The position numbers and the translations under genes were made by a program. A stretch of 64,000 nt of DNA from Bacteroidetes bacterium HGW-Bacteroidetes-10 (GTDB taxonomy: Bacteria; Bacteroidota; Bacteroidia; Bacteroidales; UBA932): assembly GCA_002842695.1 (NCBI GenBank), contig PHDT01000005.1, forward strand, positions 1 through 64,000. Reading direction: 5' to 3'. The notes beneath the pieces are model-generated. The model had not been told where the DNA came from. It made no database searches and worked only from the letters and a program-made list of their open reading frames with translations. Positions 6,794 through 14,383 of the stretch are shown here, piece by piece. Each line of letters starts with the position of its first letter. The stretch's first letter is position 1.

Positions 6794-7645
6794 TTAAAAT
6801 GTAACATCTATCCTGCCCACATATACTCCTGCAGCCCCTGTCTGAGCAACAATAACATCCTTTCCTTCCCTGTTCTTCATAGTTACAGGAGCTTCAAGAA
6901 ATGTGTGTGAGTGACCGCCAATAATCATGTCTACATTTGATGTCAGCTTAGCAAGTTCCGTATCTGAAGGATTCTTTTCAGAACCATCGTCAAAACCAAT
7001 ATGGCTAAGTACTATTACAAGGTCGCAACCCTTCTTCTCCCTAAGCATCTTCGCAAGTTTGTTAACAACCCGGACAGGATTCTGATAAACAAGATTTGTC
7101 CTTGATGTCTCTGCAACATATCCTCTGAGGTCAATGAGTACACCTATGATGCCAATTCTCCTTCCACCCTTTCTTATAATGGTATATGGCTTAATCATCC
7201 CTTTAAGCGGAGTTGCGGAAAAATCATAATTGGCACATAAAGTAGGATATTTTGCCTTTTTAAGCCTCTCGGCCAGCTGTTGCTGTCCATTATCAAACTC
7301 ATGGTTGCCAAGGCAAACAGCATCATACTTCATGGCATTATAGAGCTCAATTTCTGCATAACCCTTAAAGAGGGTAAAATATGGAGTTCCCTGATTGTAG
7401 TCTCCTGCATCAAGCAGCAGTACACTCTTGTGTTCGCCTCTTACCTTCTCAATATAGTTGGCTCTTCTCTGAAATCCCCCAAGCCCGGCATTTCTGCCGC
7501 TTGCCGCAGGTTCAATATTGCTGTGGGTGTCGTTGGTGTGCAAAATAATGAGATCCTGCCCGGAGAGTGTTACGGAGAATGCAGTGATAACAAATGCAAC
7601 CGCTGCAAGCCTTAAGTATTTTACATGTTCTGTATTATATTTCAT
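6794..7645 (-). CDS. 5'-nucleotidase-type metallophosphatase, catalytic domain only
   Basis: 283 residues from the ATG at 7645, which has a GGGGAGGAG site just upstream. A longer frame is open but overlaps the upstream gene. A hydrophobic N-terminal stretch (AAVAFVITAFSVTLSGQ) looks like a signal peptide. Metal-binding motifs of the UshA family catalytic domain are present: LHTNDTHSN, LLDAGDYNQG, CLGNHEFDNG, VLSHIGFDDG and IIGGHSHT. It would hydrolyse 5'-nucleotides or related phosphoesters in the periplasm with two metal ions. The C-terminal substrate-binding domain is missing and is encoded by the gene immediately upstream (16 bp gap), so the two products probably work together. Confidence 0.9.
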   Translation of the reverse strand: MKYNTEHVKYLRLAAVAFVITAFSVTLSGQDLIILHTNDTHSNIEPAASGRNAGLGGFQRRANYIEKVRGEHKSVLLLDAGDYNQGTPYFTLFKGYAEIELYNAMKYDAVCLGNHEFDNGQQQLAERLKKAKYPTLCANYDFSATPLKGMIKPYTIIRKGGRRIGIIGVLIDLRGYVAETSRTNLVYQNPVRVVNKLAKMLREKKGCDLVIVLSHIGFDDGSEKNPSDTELAKLTSNVDMIIGGHSHTFLEAPVTMKNREGKDVIVAQTGAAGVYVGRIDVTF

Positions 7646-7661
7646 CTCTTCTCCTCCCCTG

Positions 7662-8432
7662 TTAATCTTCATATTTAACTCTTCCATCCAGTTTTGCTGA
7701 GACTTTAAGCCCCTTTGCAGAAAAACCGGCAATCTTTTCAATTATTGCATCCCTGATGAGCAACCCAGTCTCTTCTACCTTTATTGCATCCTTGAGGGCA
7801 AGAACATTATCTCCGCCGCTAAGAAGAAAATCAATTGTAGCAATCCGGTAGGTTTTTGAATCATCAAGCTTCTCTCCGTTAATGAAGAGCTCTTCAATCT
7901 CTCTGTCATCTTCATCAATAACAATTTTGACATTTCCGGAGAGTGCCTCTACCCTGTTTCTTGCAAAAGATTCAAAAAGAGCACGTACAGATTTGCCGGG
8001 AAGATCCAGAATTACAACATAATTCTCAAAGGGAAAAATTGAATAGATATCATACAGCCTGATGTTTCCTCCCGGAAGAGCAGCACGGATTCCGCCAAAA
8101 TTTGTCAGCCCGAAATCAACTTTTCCTCCGGACCTTTTTGCAGCAAACTCCACTAGTGCATCGGCCGCAAAGTTGGACAACAAAGACTCTGGTCTTCCGG
8201 AACGCATTTCTGAATCAGAAACACCAATTACCTCCTGCATCTTTCTGTCCATTTCCGGTTTATATCTGGCAATTATTGCTTTTACAACCGGCTCCTCGGG
8301 TAAGTCATGGCTCTTGTCCATAAGTACCCTCTCTGCCTTGTAGCTGTATCTCAGATTCTGAGCCTCGAGAGGCGACGAGATAAAAATAGCCAGGGCAATT
8401 GTTGCAAATAGTATTTTTGAGATAAATGTCAT
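7662..8432 (-). CDS. 5'-nucleotidase C-terminal domain protein (substrate-binding half)
   Basis: 256 residues with a signal peptide (about residues 1-24, ending LEAQ). The rest is the 5'-nucleotidase C-terminal domain: SLLSNFAADALVEFAAK, NFGGIRAALPGG, YSIFPFENYVVILDLPG and YRIATIDFLLSGGDN. In UshA-type enzymes this domain holds the base of the nucleotide. Here it is a separate secreted protein and is transcribed before the catalytic half, the reverse of the domain order in the fused enzyme. Both halves have their own signal, so this is a true split and not a frameshift. It follows the ABC permease gene by 10 bp. Confidence 0.88.
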   Translation of the reverse strand: MTFISKILFATIALAIFISSPLEAQNLRYSYKAERVLMDKSHDLPEEPVVKAIIARYKPEMDRKMQEVIGVSDSEMRSGRPESLLSNFAADALVEFAAKRSGGKVDFGLTNFGGIRAALPGGNIRLYDIYSIFPFENYVVILDLPGKSVRALFESFARNRVEALSGNVKIVIDEDDREIEELFINGEKLDDSKTYRIATIDFLLSGGDNVLALKDAIKVEETGLLIRDAIIEKIAGFSAKGLKVSAKLDGRVKYED

Positions 8433-8442
8433 TTTTGGTGTG

Positions 8443-9795
8443 TTAGTATTTTAACCATTTAACAATTTCCTTCCAGTTTGGTTTCTTTCCGTACATAAGA
8501 ATTCCAACTCTGTAAATTTTTGCTGACACAAATGTCATGAAAAGGAAAGTGCCAATGAGCAGTCCCAGAGAGAGTGCCAGCTCCCACGCAGGTACATCGC
8601 CAAATGGAATTCTTGCCATCATTACCATTGGCGAAGTGAATGGAATAATTGAGCCCCAGAACGAGAGCGAACTTCCCGGATGCTGGAATGTGTGCATCAT
8701 AAGGAATAATCCTATTATGAGAGGCAGTGTTACCGGCAGCACAAGCTGCTGGGTATCTGCTTCGTTATCCACTGCAGAGCCTACTGCGGCAAATAGTGAT
8801 GCATATAAAAGGTAGCCCAGAATAAAGTATGCAAGGAATACCAGAATAATCTCAGTGAAATTCACTTCACCCAGAGCCCCCATAATGTCTGAGAATGGAG
8901 ATGAATCTTCCTGCAGGGAACTTGTTAACTGAGCAATCTCTTCGCCCTGAGCTCCGGCTATTCCCTGTGTCATTTGTGTTGACTGAACAAGCGTGTCTGT
9001 TCCCATAAACGACTGCACTCCTGCAAGTATTCCAACAGAGAGAAGAATCCATATAAGGAACTGAACCAGAGCGACTGATCCTACACCAAGTATCTTGCCC
9101 AGCATAAGTTCAAACGGTTTTACAGAAGAGACAATAACTTCCACAATTCTGTTGGTCTTCTCTTCAATAACACCTCTCATCACCATTGAGCCAAACATAA
9201 AAATAAACATGTAAATGAGGATACTTGCTATATATGCAATTGCCATGTAAATTTCAACCACTGATCGCTTTTCCTCACCCTCTTCGTCGAGTGTAAATGT
9301 CTTGACAGAGATGTTGGTTTTTATATCTTTCAGAATAGAGTCCAGGTTTTCAATATTGTATTTATCCAGTTTCTTTTTCTCTACAGCCTTACTTACGCCC
9401 TTTTCAATTTCGTCCTTTGTGTCCACATTAAGCTGCTTTGATGAGTACGCCGCAACAGTAACATTCATAAGAGAGTCGGGAGCAGAGATCTCAACGAGAG
9501 CAATGTATCCCTTTTCTGAGAAGCTCTTTTTGAGCTCTTCTGCAGAGGTCTCGTTGTCGTAGGTCCATGTATGAGCATCTGTATCCTTAAAAAAGCCCTG
9601 AGTTACAGCAGATGGATCTGAGACCAGCATTTTCTGACCCTTCTCTCCCTCTGACATAAGCATAATGGCAGATGGTAGAATCATAAGAGCCGCAAAAAAT
9701 ATGGGGGTGAGGATTGTCAGGAAGATGAAGGATTTCTTTTTGACCCTTATCATGAACTCCCTTGATATGATTAGAAATAATTTATCCAGTTTCAT
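8443..9795 (-). CDS. ABC-2 type transporter permease (NatB/YhaP-like)
   Basis: 450 residues. One membrane segment near residues 24-45 is followed by a large extracytoplasmic domain (about 50-180, including ISAPDSLMNVTVAAYSSKQLN), then a cluster of five or so membrane helices from about 183 to the C-terminus (AIAYIASILIYMFIFMFG, ILGVGSVALVQFLIWIL, IILVFLAYFILGYLLYASLFA, LIIGLFLMMHT). The GVIEEKTNRIVEVIVSSVKPFELMLGKILGVG segment is a hallmark of the NatB group of Na+ or drug exporters. The partner ATPase gene is 10 bp upstream. The substrate cannot be read from the sequence. Confidence 0.9.
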   Translation of the reverse strand: MKLDKLFLIISREFMIRVKKKSFIFLTILTPIFFAALMILPSAIMLMSEGEKGQKMLVSDPSAVTQGFFKDTDAHTWTYDNETSAEELKKSFSEKGYIALVEISAPDSLMNVTVAAYSSKQLNVDTKDEIEKGVSKAVEKKKLDKYNIENLDSILKDIKTNISVKTFTLDEEGEEKRSVVEIYMAIAYIASILIYMFIFMFGSMVMRGVIEEKTNRIVEVIVSSVKPFELMLGKILGVGSVALVQFLIWILLSVGILAGVQSFMGTDTLVQSTQMTQGIAGAQGEEIAQLTSSLQEDSSPFSDIMGALGEVNFTEIILVFLAYFILGYLLYASLFAAVGSAVDNEADTQQLVLPVTLPLIIGLFLMMHTFQHPGSSLSFWGSIIPFTSPMVMMARIPFGDVPAWELALSLGLLIGTFLFMTFVSAKIYRVGILMYGKKPNWKEIVKWLKY

Positions 9796-9805
9796 GTCCT
9801 TGAAT

Positions 9806-10711
9806 TTAGCTTACCAGTTTAATAAAAATATCATTCATTCTTGGAATAAGTTCCCTGTAGGAAACAATATCCACCTTTTCTACCAGCTCTCCCAGTATTG
9901 CTCTTGAAGCTACATCTTTGTTAACTTCAAGAACTGCTCTTCTCTCATTCTTGTAAACTTCGTCCGAGATTAGATTAAAGTGAGAATTTGTTGCAAGCTG
10001 AGTTTGAGATTCTGAACGGTAAATTACCTCTACCTCGTTTCTTCCGTGTTCACGGCGAATCTGATCAAGCCCGCCGGAAATAATTAGTTTTGATTTATTT
10101 ATAAGAGCAATGTTATCACACAACTCCTCAACTGATTCCATATTATGGGTCGAAAGTATTATAGTTGCTCCGTTTGCCTTCATATCCAGAATCTCTTTTC
10201 TGATAAGCTGAACATTTACCGGGTCAAATCCGCTGAATGGTTCGTCCAGTATAAGGAGAGAGGGCTTGTGAAGTACTGTTGTTATAAATTGCACTTTCTG
10301 AGCCATTCCCTTTGAGAGCTCCTCTACTTTTTTGTTCCACCAGGCCTGAATGCCAAATTTCACAAACCACTGTTTGAGTTCCCTGTTTGCATCCGACTGG
10401 CTTAATCCTTTAAGACGTGCAAGATAAAGAGCCTGCTCACCAACTTTCATTTTTTTGTAAAGACCTCGCTCCTCTGGCAGATAGCCTATAAAAGCAATAT
10501 CAGATGGTTTGATGGGTTTTCCGCGAAATAGTACCTCTCCGGTATCCGGAACAGTAATTTGATTGATAATCCTGATTAGCGTTGTCTTACCGGCTCCGTT
10601 AGGACCCAGCAGGCCGAAAATGGATGCTTCCGGCACATCAATAGAAACGCTGTCAAGTGCAGTAAACTGGTTAAATTTCTTAACCACATTGTTACAACTG
10701 ACAATACTCAT
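9806..10711 (-). CDS. ABC transporter ATP-binding protein (NatA/YhaQ-like)
   Basis: 301 residues with Walker A GLLGPNGAGKTT (about 33-44), a Q-loop near INQIT, signature ELSKGMAQKVQ, Walker B LLILDEPFSGFDP and switch histidine LSTHNM. The C-terminal part (about 220-300, ending ELIPRMNDIFIKLVS) is the usual extension of this export subfamily. It powers the permease encoded 10 bp downstream, forming a two-gene ABC exporter. It seems to begin a leftward unit that runs through the split nucleotidase genes, with a TATCTTTG box 34 bp upstream. Confidence 0.92.
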   Translation of the reverse strand: MSIVSCNNVVKKFNQFTALDSVSIDVPEASIFGLLGPNGAGKTTLIRIINQITVPDTGEVLFRGKPIKPSDIAFIGYLPEERGLYKKMKVGEQALYLARLKGLSQSDANRELKQWFVKFGIQAWWNKKVEELSKGMAQKVQFITTVLHKPSLLILDEPFSGFDPVNVQLIRKEILDMKANGATIILSTHNMESVEELCDNIALINKSKLIISGGLDQIRREHGRNEVEVIYRSESQTQLATNSHFNLISDEVYKNERRAVLEVNKDVASRAILGELVEKVDIVSYRELIPRMNDIFIKLVS

Positions 10712-10744
10712 TAGTAAAAAAAATTATGGGATTTATTAATGAAA

Positions 10745-10752
10745 CAAAGATA
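10745..10752 (-). promoter_or_regulatory. -7 box TATCTTTG before the ABC exporter operon
   Basis: The plus strand reads CAAAGATA, which is TATCTTTG on the minus strand, an exact TAnnTTTG match 33 nt upstream of the ATPase ATG at 10711. It lies in the short gap after the HhH gene, so the exporter can be expressed on its own. Confidence 0.5.
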
Positions 10753-10764
10753 TATAAACAATTC

Positions 10765-11727
10765 TCACTCTAAATAATATTTGAGAATTTTTGCCAGTTC
10801 TGCCCTGATTATTCGGTTTGTAACCAGGATGGCAACGCTCATTGCACCCTTTCCGGACTGTTCCCTGAATTTAATAATTGATCTTGCAGCATATGCTCCA
10901 ATGTATGGATTTGCCGACAGCTGTTCTGCCGTTGCATCTGCAAGTTTTAAACGAGTAATTTTTGTACTGTCTGCCCAGATACGATTGTTGAAAATTGAAT
11001 ATCTCTCATTATCAATCCCATAAACCTCCATAAGCTGTTCACAAAATGCGAATCCGCCCAATCTTTTTCTATACTCCAAAATTCTGGATGCAAAAAATGG
11101 CCCAATGCCGGGAAGCGAAACCAGCTCTGCCGAATCTGCACTGTTTAGTTCAAGTTTATTCTGAGCCACCAGTTCCCTGGTGTTGACGGGTTCATATGCC
11201 ATGTTTTGGGATGAGTCCCCGGATTGAAGCAGATTGTCAGATATTGAGGGATTATTATCTGAAAGTTCAGCTCTTGTTTGTGAGAGAGACTTCACAGATG
11301 GTATCATTACACAATCCTTAATTCTCAGATAACTCTCCTTTTTAAGAGTGTAGATCTTCTCAAGATCAGATGCCTTTCTGAATTTTCCGCCCTTATTTCT
11401 GTAGCTGATTATAACCGAGGCCTCTCCGGCGCTTAGACCAAGCATCATTAGCTCCTCTTTTCCAGCTATATTTGGGTCAAAGCGGAAGAGTCTGATTTTT
11501 CTGTCTGGTTTAATCTCTTTTTGTGCAAATTGCCTCATTTCGGCAGATTGGGTTTCCCCGGAAAAGTTATTTGAACGCTCCTCTGAGAGGGGTTCAGACC
11601 CGGCCTCCGAAACGGATATTTTGAGAGTCCCTGCAATAAAAATTGCAGCCTCTGCTGCCAGTACAATTAAAATTAAAGCCACTACGCCTCTTGCGTGTGA
11701 TCTTGTCATTCCGTCCCTGCTTCTCAT
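10765..11727 (-). CDS. Helix-hairpin-helix DNA-binding protein (ComEA-like)
   Basis: 320 residues. The ATG at 11727 has a GGAGGAGAGAG site. One membrane segment near residues 14-32 (VVALILIVLAAEAAIFIAG) anchors the rest, probably outside the inner membrane. Two ComEA-type HhH modules follow: FDPNIAGKEELMMLGLSAGEASVIISYRNKGGKF (about 104-137) and LELNSADSAELVSLPGIGPFFASRILEYRKRLGGF (about 192-226). A third, weaker module follows (KLADATAEQLSANPYIGAYAARSII). ComEA binds incoming DNA in competence. Here dprA lies in the same window but far away. A role in DNA uptake is a family inference. Confidence 0.85.
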   Translation of the reverse strand: MRSRDGMTRSHARGVVALILIVLAAEAAIFIAGTLKISVSEAGSEPLSEERSNNFSGETQSAEMRQFAQKEIKPDRKIRLFRFDPNIAGKEELMMLGLSAGEASVIISYRNKGGKFRKASDLEKIYTLKKESYLRIKDCVMIPSVKSLSQTRAELSDNNPSISDNLLQSGDSSQNMAYEPVNTRELVAQNKLELNSADSAELVSLPGIGPFFASRILEYRKRLGGFAFCEQLMEVYGIDNERYSIFNNRIWADSTKITRLKLADATAEQLSANPYIGAYAARSIIKFREQSGKGAMSVAILVTNRIIRAELAKILKYYLE

Positions 11728-11754
11728 CTCTCTCCTCCATTAAAAAAATTGTTG

Positions 11755-12432
11755 TTATTTATGGTCACACCCGGCCACCACCAGAACAATTTCGCCCTTA
11801 GGCTCACTGGCCGTATACCAGGCAATGAGTTCACCCAGAGTCCCCCGCCTGTTCTCTTCGTGAATTTTTGTGAGTTCTCTTGAAACACATGCGATTCTCT
11901 CCTCAGAAAAATACTCAGCCATTTGTGTAAGAGTCTTCACAAGTCTGTATGGCGATTCATAGAATATCATTGTCCTCTCCTCTGTACTTAGCTCTCTGAA
12001 TTTTGTCTGACGGCCCTTTTTAAGCGGAAGAAAACCTTCAAAACAGAACCGGTCCATAGGCAAAGCTGAATTTACAAGTGCCGGTACAAAAGCAGTGGGA
12101 CCAGGTAATGTTTCAACCTCAATACCCCGATCCCTGCAAATTCTGGCAAGGAGAAACCCCGGGTCTGAAATTCCTGGAGTACCGGCATCTGAAATCAAGG
12201 CTATATTGAGCCCGGCCTCAATTCTCTCTGCGACTTTCTCTATGGTCCTGTGTTCGTTAAACTTGTGGTGAGGTTCCATTCTCGTTGTAATCTCGTACCG
12301 TTTCATAAGAACAGAACTTGTTCGGGTATCCTCTGCAAGAATGAGATCTGCCTCCTTCAATATCCTCACCGCCCTGAATGTCATATCTTCAAGGTTGCCA
12401 ATTGGTGTGGGTACTATATAAAGCTTAGGCAT
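11755..12432 (-). CDS. rsmI: 16S rRNA (cytidine1402-2'-O)-methyltransferase
   Basis: 225 residues. It has the SAM-dependent tetrapyrrole-methylase fold with RsmI motifs YIVPTPIGNLEDMTFRA, LAEDTRTSSVLM, ALISDAGTPGISDPG, LPGPTAFVPALVNS and FYESPYRL. It methylates the 2'-O of C1402 in 16S rRNA, tuning the ribosomal P site. It is shorter than E. coli RsmI because the C-terminal extra domain is absent, as in many Bacteroidetes. The ATG at 12432 overlaps the end of the upstream gene by 8 bp. A TTG one codon earlier is possible. Function is secure from the motifs. Confidence 0.95.
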   Translation of the reverse strand: MPKLYIVPTPIGNLEDMTFRAVRILKEADLILAEDTRTSSVLMKRYEITTRMEPHHKFNEHRTIEKVAERIEAGLNIALISDAGTPGISDPGFLLARICRDRGIEVETLPGPTAFVPALVNSALPMDRFCFEGFLPLKKGRQTKFRELSTEERTMIFYESPYRLVKTLTQMAEYFSEERIACVSRELTKIHEENRRGTLGELIAWYTASEPKGEIVLVVAGCDHK

Positions 12433-13204
12433 CAAACCTCCTCCTCAGTATCATTAAAAATCTGTATACACTGTTTGAGTCCTCATCCCACTCAGGAAAA
12501 GCACCCTTCACATAATCCACAGCTTCGTCGAGATTATTCATCTCATTAATTCGCTCTATACTAAGCCTGTACTGCTCCTCATCATCATTAAACAGCTCCT
12601 TTATGTAAAAAAGTTTGTCATTAAGAGTGATGGCCTGCTTGATATCAGCCACCTTAGAGCCTGGCAGGTCTGTTCTCCACGAGTGTCTTGCATTTCTTGC
12701 CGCGTCAAGAATTGGGACTGAGTCGTCGAACAGTTCAAGCTCCTCTTCGTCGTCATCTGCAAAAAGAGAGTGTGGTTTATCACTTACTGCCAGCTTTTCA
12801 GGAACTCTTACAACAGGCTTGACAATAACCGGTTCTTCTTCAATTTCAGTAACCATCTCATTTGTCCCGGCAGATTTGGAAAGTGGTCTGGATGAAGCAA
12901 CAGAAGCCGGTGCGGGAATAATTGATCTTGAAACATTCAGCTGAACATCTGCAAAAGCTCTTTTAAGCTCCGCGAATGACTGAGTCAGCTTTCTTACCTC
13001 CTCTGCTTCAGGCGATGCAACTGTGATTTCTTTTACTGAAATATCTTTTAGTGTGACAAGTTTCTGCCTTATCATATCGGCAGCTATGAAAATCTCCTCC
13101 CATTTTAGTGGTGAAATCTGCTCATCTCTTTCAACAGCACTAAGATCTTGTAATAATCCGGAAATTATCAGTTTAATTTCGGAAACTTTGTCAATATTTA
13201 ACAT
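12425..13204 (-). CDS. Conserved protein of unknown function with acidic linker
   Basis: 259 residues, no signal peptide or membrane helix. The N-terminal part (1-95) is predicted helical and possibly coiled coil. A low-complexity proline/serine stretch follows (about 98-145), then a very acidic run ([13 protein letters not shown], about 152-164), then a folded C-terminal part (about 182-259) with [22 protein letters not shown] and [19 protein letters not shown]. That C-terminal region resembles conserved hypothetical proteins of Bacteroidales, but I cannot give it a function. It is translationally coupled to rsmI (overlapping by 8 bp) and shares an intergenic region with tdk. Confidence 0.75.
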   Translation of the reverse strand: MLNIDKVSEIKLIISGLLQDLSAVERDEQISPLKWEEIFIAADMIRQKLVTLKDISVKEITVASPEAEEVRKLTQSFAELKRAFADVQLNVSRSIIPAPASVASSRPLSKSAGTNEMVTEIEEEPVIVKPVVRVPEKLAVSDKPHSLFADDDEEELELFDDSVPILDAARNARHSWRTDLPGSKVADIKQAITLNDKLFYIKELFNDDEEQYRLSIERINEMNNLDEAVDYVKGAFPEWDEDSNSVYRFLMILRRRFDA

Positions 13205-13213
13205 CCTTCTTTT

Positions 13214-13237
13214 TATCTTTGTATAGATACAAAAGTA
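13214..13237. promoter_or_regulatory. Face-to-face overlapping promoters, tdk (+) and the 12425 gene (-)
   Basis: TATCTTTG at 13214-13221 faces right towards tdk (ATG 13244). TACTTTTG on the minus strand at 13230-13237 faces left towards the gene starting at 13204. Together they form the dyad TTTGTAT-AG-ATACAAA (13218-13233). The two predicted transcript starts fall within a few bases of each other, so the polymerases should exclude one another. Confidence 0.6.
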
Positions 13238-13243
13238 AGCAAA

Positions 13244-13807
13244 ATGTTTTTAGAAAGCGCAAAAAAAGCCGGGTGGATAGAGGTGGTCTGCGGCTCCATG
13301 TTCAGCGGCAAAACCGAGGAACTTATCAGAAGACTAAAGAGAGCGAAATTTGCAAACCAACGGGTTGAGATTTTTAAGCCTATGATTGATGTGAGATACT
13401 CTGTTGCAGAGGTTGTCTCTCATGACTCCAATGCAATCCGGTCTACTCCTGTTGATTCACCGGCCAGCATTTTGCTCTACGCCGGAGATGTTGATGTTGT
13501 AGGGATAGATGAGGCTCAGTTTTTTGATCAATCTATTGTTGATGTTTGCCAGCAACTGGCAGCCAGTGGAGTAAGGGTAATAATTGCCGGACTTGATATG
13601 GATTATCTGGGAAAACCTTTTGGTCCCATGCCGGCTCTCATGGCTGTTGCCGAATATGTCACCAAGGTTCATGCAATATGTGTAAAGTGCGGAAATCTTG
13701 CGCACCATTCTCACAGGACAAAAAAAAGCGACAAACTGGTCGTACTTGGTGAAAAAGACACCTACGAACCAATTTGCCGCCACTGCTTCAATGCAATAGC
13801 TAAGTAG
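13244..13807 (+). CDS. tdk: Thymidine kinase (type II)
   Basis: 187 residues. The P-loop [17 protein letters not shown] lies at about 17-33, the Walker B / DEAQ motif GIDEAQFFD at about 88-96, and the lasso-region motif [16 protein letters not shown] precedes a zinc ribbon made of CVKCGN and CRHC. These are the features of bacterial TK1-like thymidine kinases, which phosphorylate thymidine to dTMP for nucleotide salvage in the cytoplasm. It ends 3 bp before the convergent lipoprotein gene. Length is normal for the family. Confidence 0.96.
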   Translation: MFLESAKKAGWIEVVCGSMFSGKTEELIRRLKRAKFANQRVEIFKPMIDVRYSVAEVVSHDSNAIRSTPVDSPASILLYAGDVDVVGIDEAQFFDQSIVDVCQQLAASGVRVIIAGLDMDYLGKPFGPMPALMAVAEYVTKVHAICVKCGNLAHHSHRTKKSDKLVVLGEKDTYEPICRHCFNAIAK

Positions 13808-13810
13808 CTA

Positions 13811-14269
13811 TTACTGTGCTGGAGCTGCTTCTACAACTTTGCGGATAACCATAGCTTTACCTTCGTGGGTAATGCCAGCCTCTGCGTTAACGCCAGTGTA
13901 GTTTACGTAAAGTGTATCAGCTGCAACTGACATGTTACCAGAAAGCTCAAGAGTTTGAGCGCAAGTCATTGAGCCAGTAAAGTTAACAGCTGCATCAGCT
14001 ACTGTAGCGATACCACCAACTGTTACGTTTGTGCTGTCGTTAACCATGATAACTGCTGTGAAAGTGCTGTCTGCAAGGTACTCAAGCTCGATTGGAGCTG
14101 CAAAAGTCTGAGTTGAAGGAGTTCCAGTTGAGTCAAGTACTGTAACAGTAATTGAGTCAACACCTGACCACTGACCTACTAGTTGTTCTGATACCGGAGC
14201 TTCTTTAGTTCCGCATGATACAAGTGCTACGCCAAGGGCAGCAACTGCGAGAATTGATTTAACTTTCAT
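13811..14269 (-). CDS. Small lipoprotein, probably highly expressed
   Basis: 152 residues. MKVKSILAVAALGVALVSC is a clear lipoprotein signal (Cys19). The mature part begins TKEAPVSEQLVGQWSGVDS and is rich in Thr, Val, Ala and Ser with alternating patterns that suggest a small beta-barrel. The GQWSG motif recalls the start of lipocalin-like proteins, but this is not a firm match. Codon use is strongly biased (many GCA/GCT, GTT, CTG, AAC), unlike the neighbouring alr gene, which suggests high expression. The promoter upstream is one of the best in the window. Function is unknown. Confidence 0.8.
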   Translation of the reverse strand: MKVKSILAVAALGVALVSCGTKEAPVSEQLVGQWSGVDSITVTVLDSTGTPSTQTFAAPIELEYLADSTFTAVIMVNDSTNVTVGGIATVADAAVNFTGSMTCAQTLELSGNMSVAADTLYVNYTGVNAEAGITHEGKAMVIRKVVEAAPAQ

Positions 14270-14307
14270 TTTATAAAATGTTTTAGGTTTGTTTGTTAAT
14301 TCGGCCG

Positions 14308-14336
14308 CAAATGTAGAAAGTTTTTTGATACGACAA
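14308..14336 (-). promoter_or_regulatory. Promoter of the small lipoprotein gene
   Basis: On the minus strand TTG (14334-14336) is followed after 18 bp by TACATTTG (14308-14315), a full match to the Bacteroidetes TTG / TAnnTTTG pattern. The leader would be about 35 nt. The strength fits the codon bias of the gene. Confidence 0.7.
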
Positions 14337-14356
14337 TCATTTTTTTAAACATTTTG

Positions 14357-14364
14357 TAACTTTG
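14357..14364 (+). promoter_or_regulatory. -7 box TAACTTTG before alr
   Basis: Exact TAnnTTTG match 19 bp before the alr ATG at 14384. No clear TTG is visible at the right distance upstream. Confidence 0.5.
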
Positions 14365-14383
14365 TCTTTGAAATTTATTTTAA

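Noticed and set aside
6794-8432. The two 5'-nucleotidase genes as one gene broken by a frameshift
   Set aside because: The order of the domains is reversed relative to the fused enzyme, both have a signal peptide and a start codon, and there is a 16-bp gap with a good ribosome-binding site.
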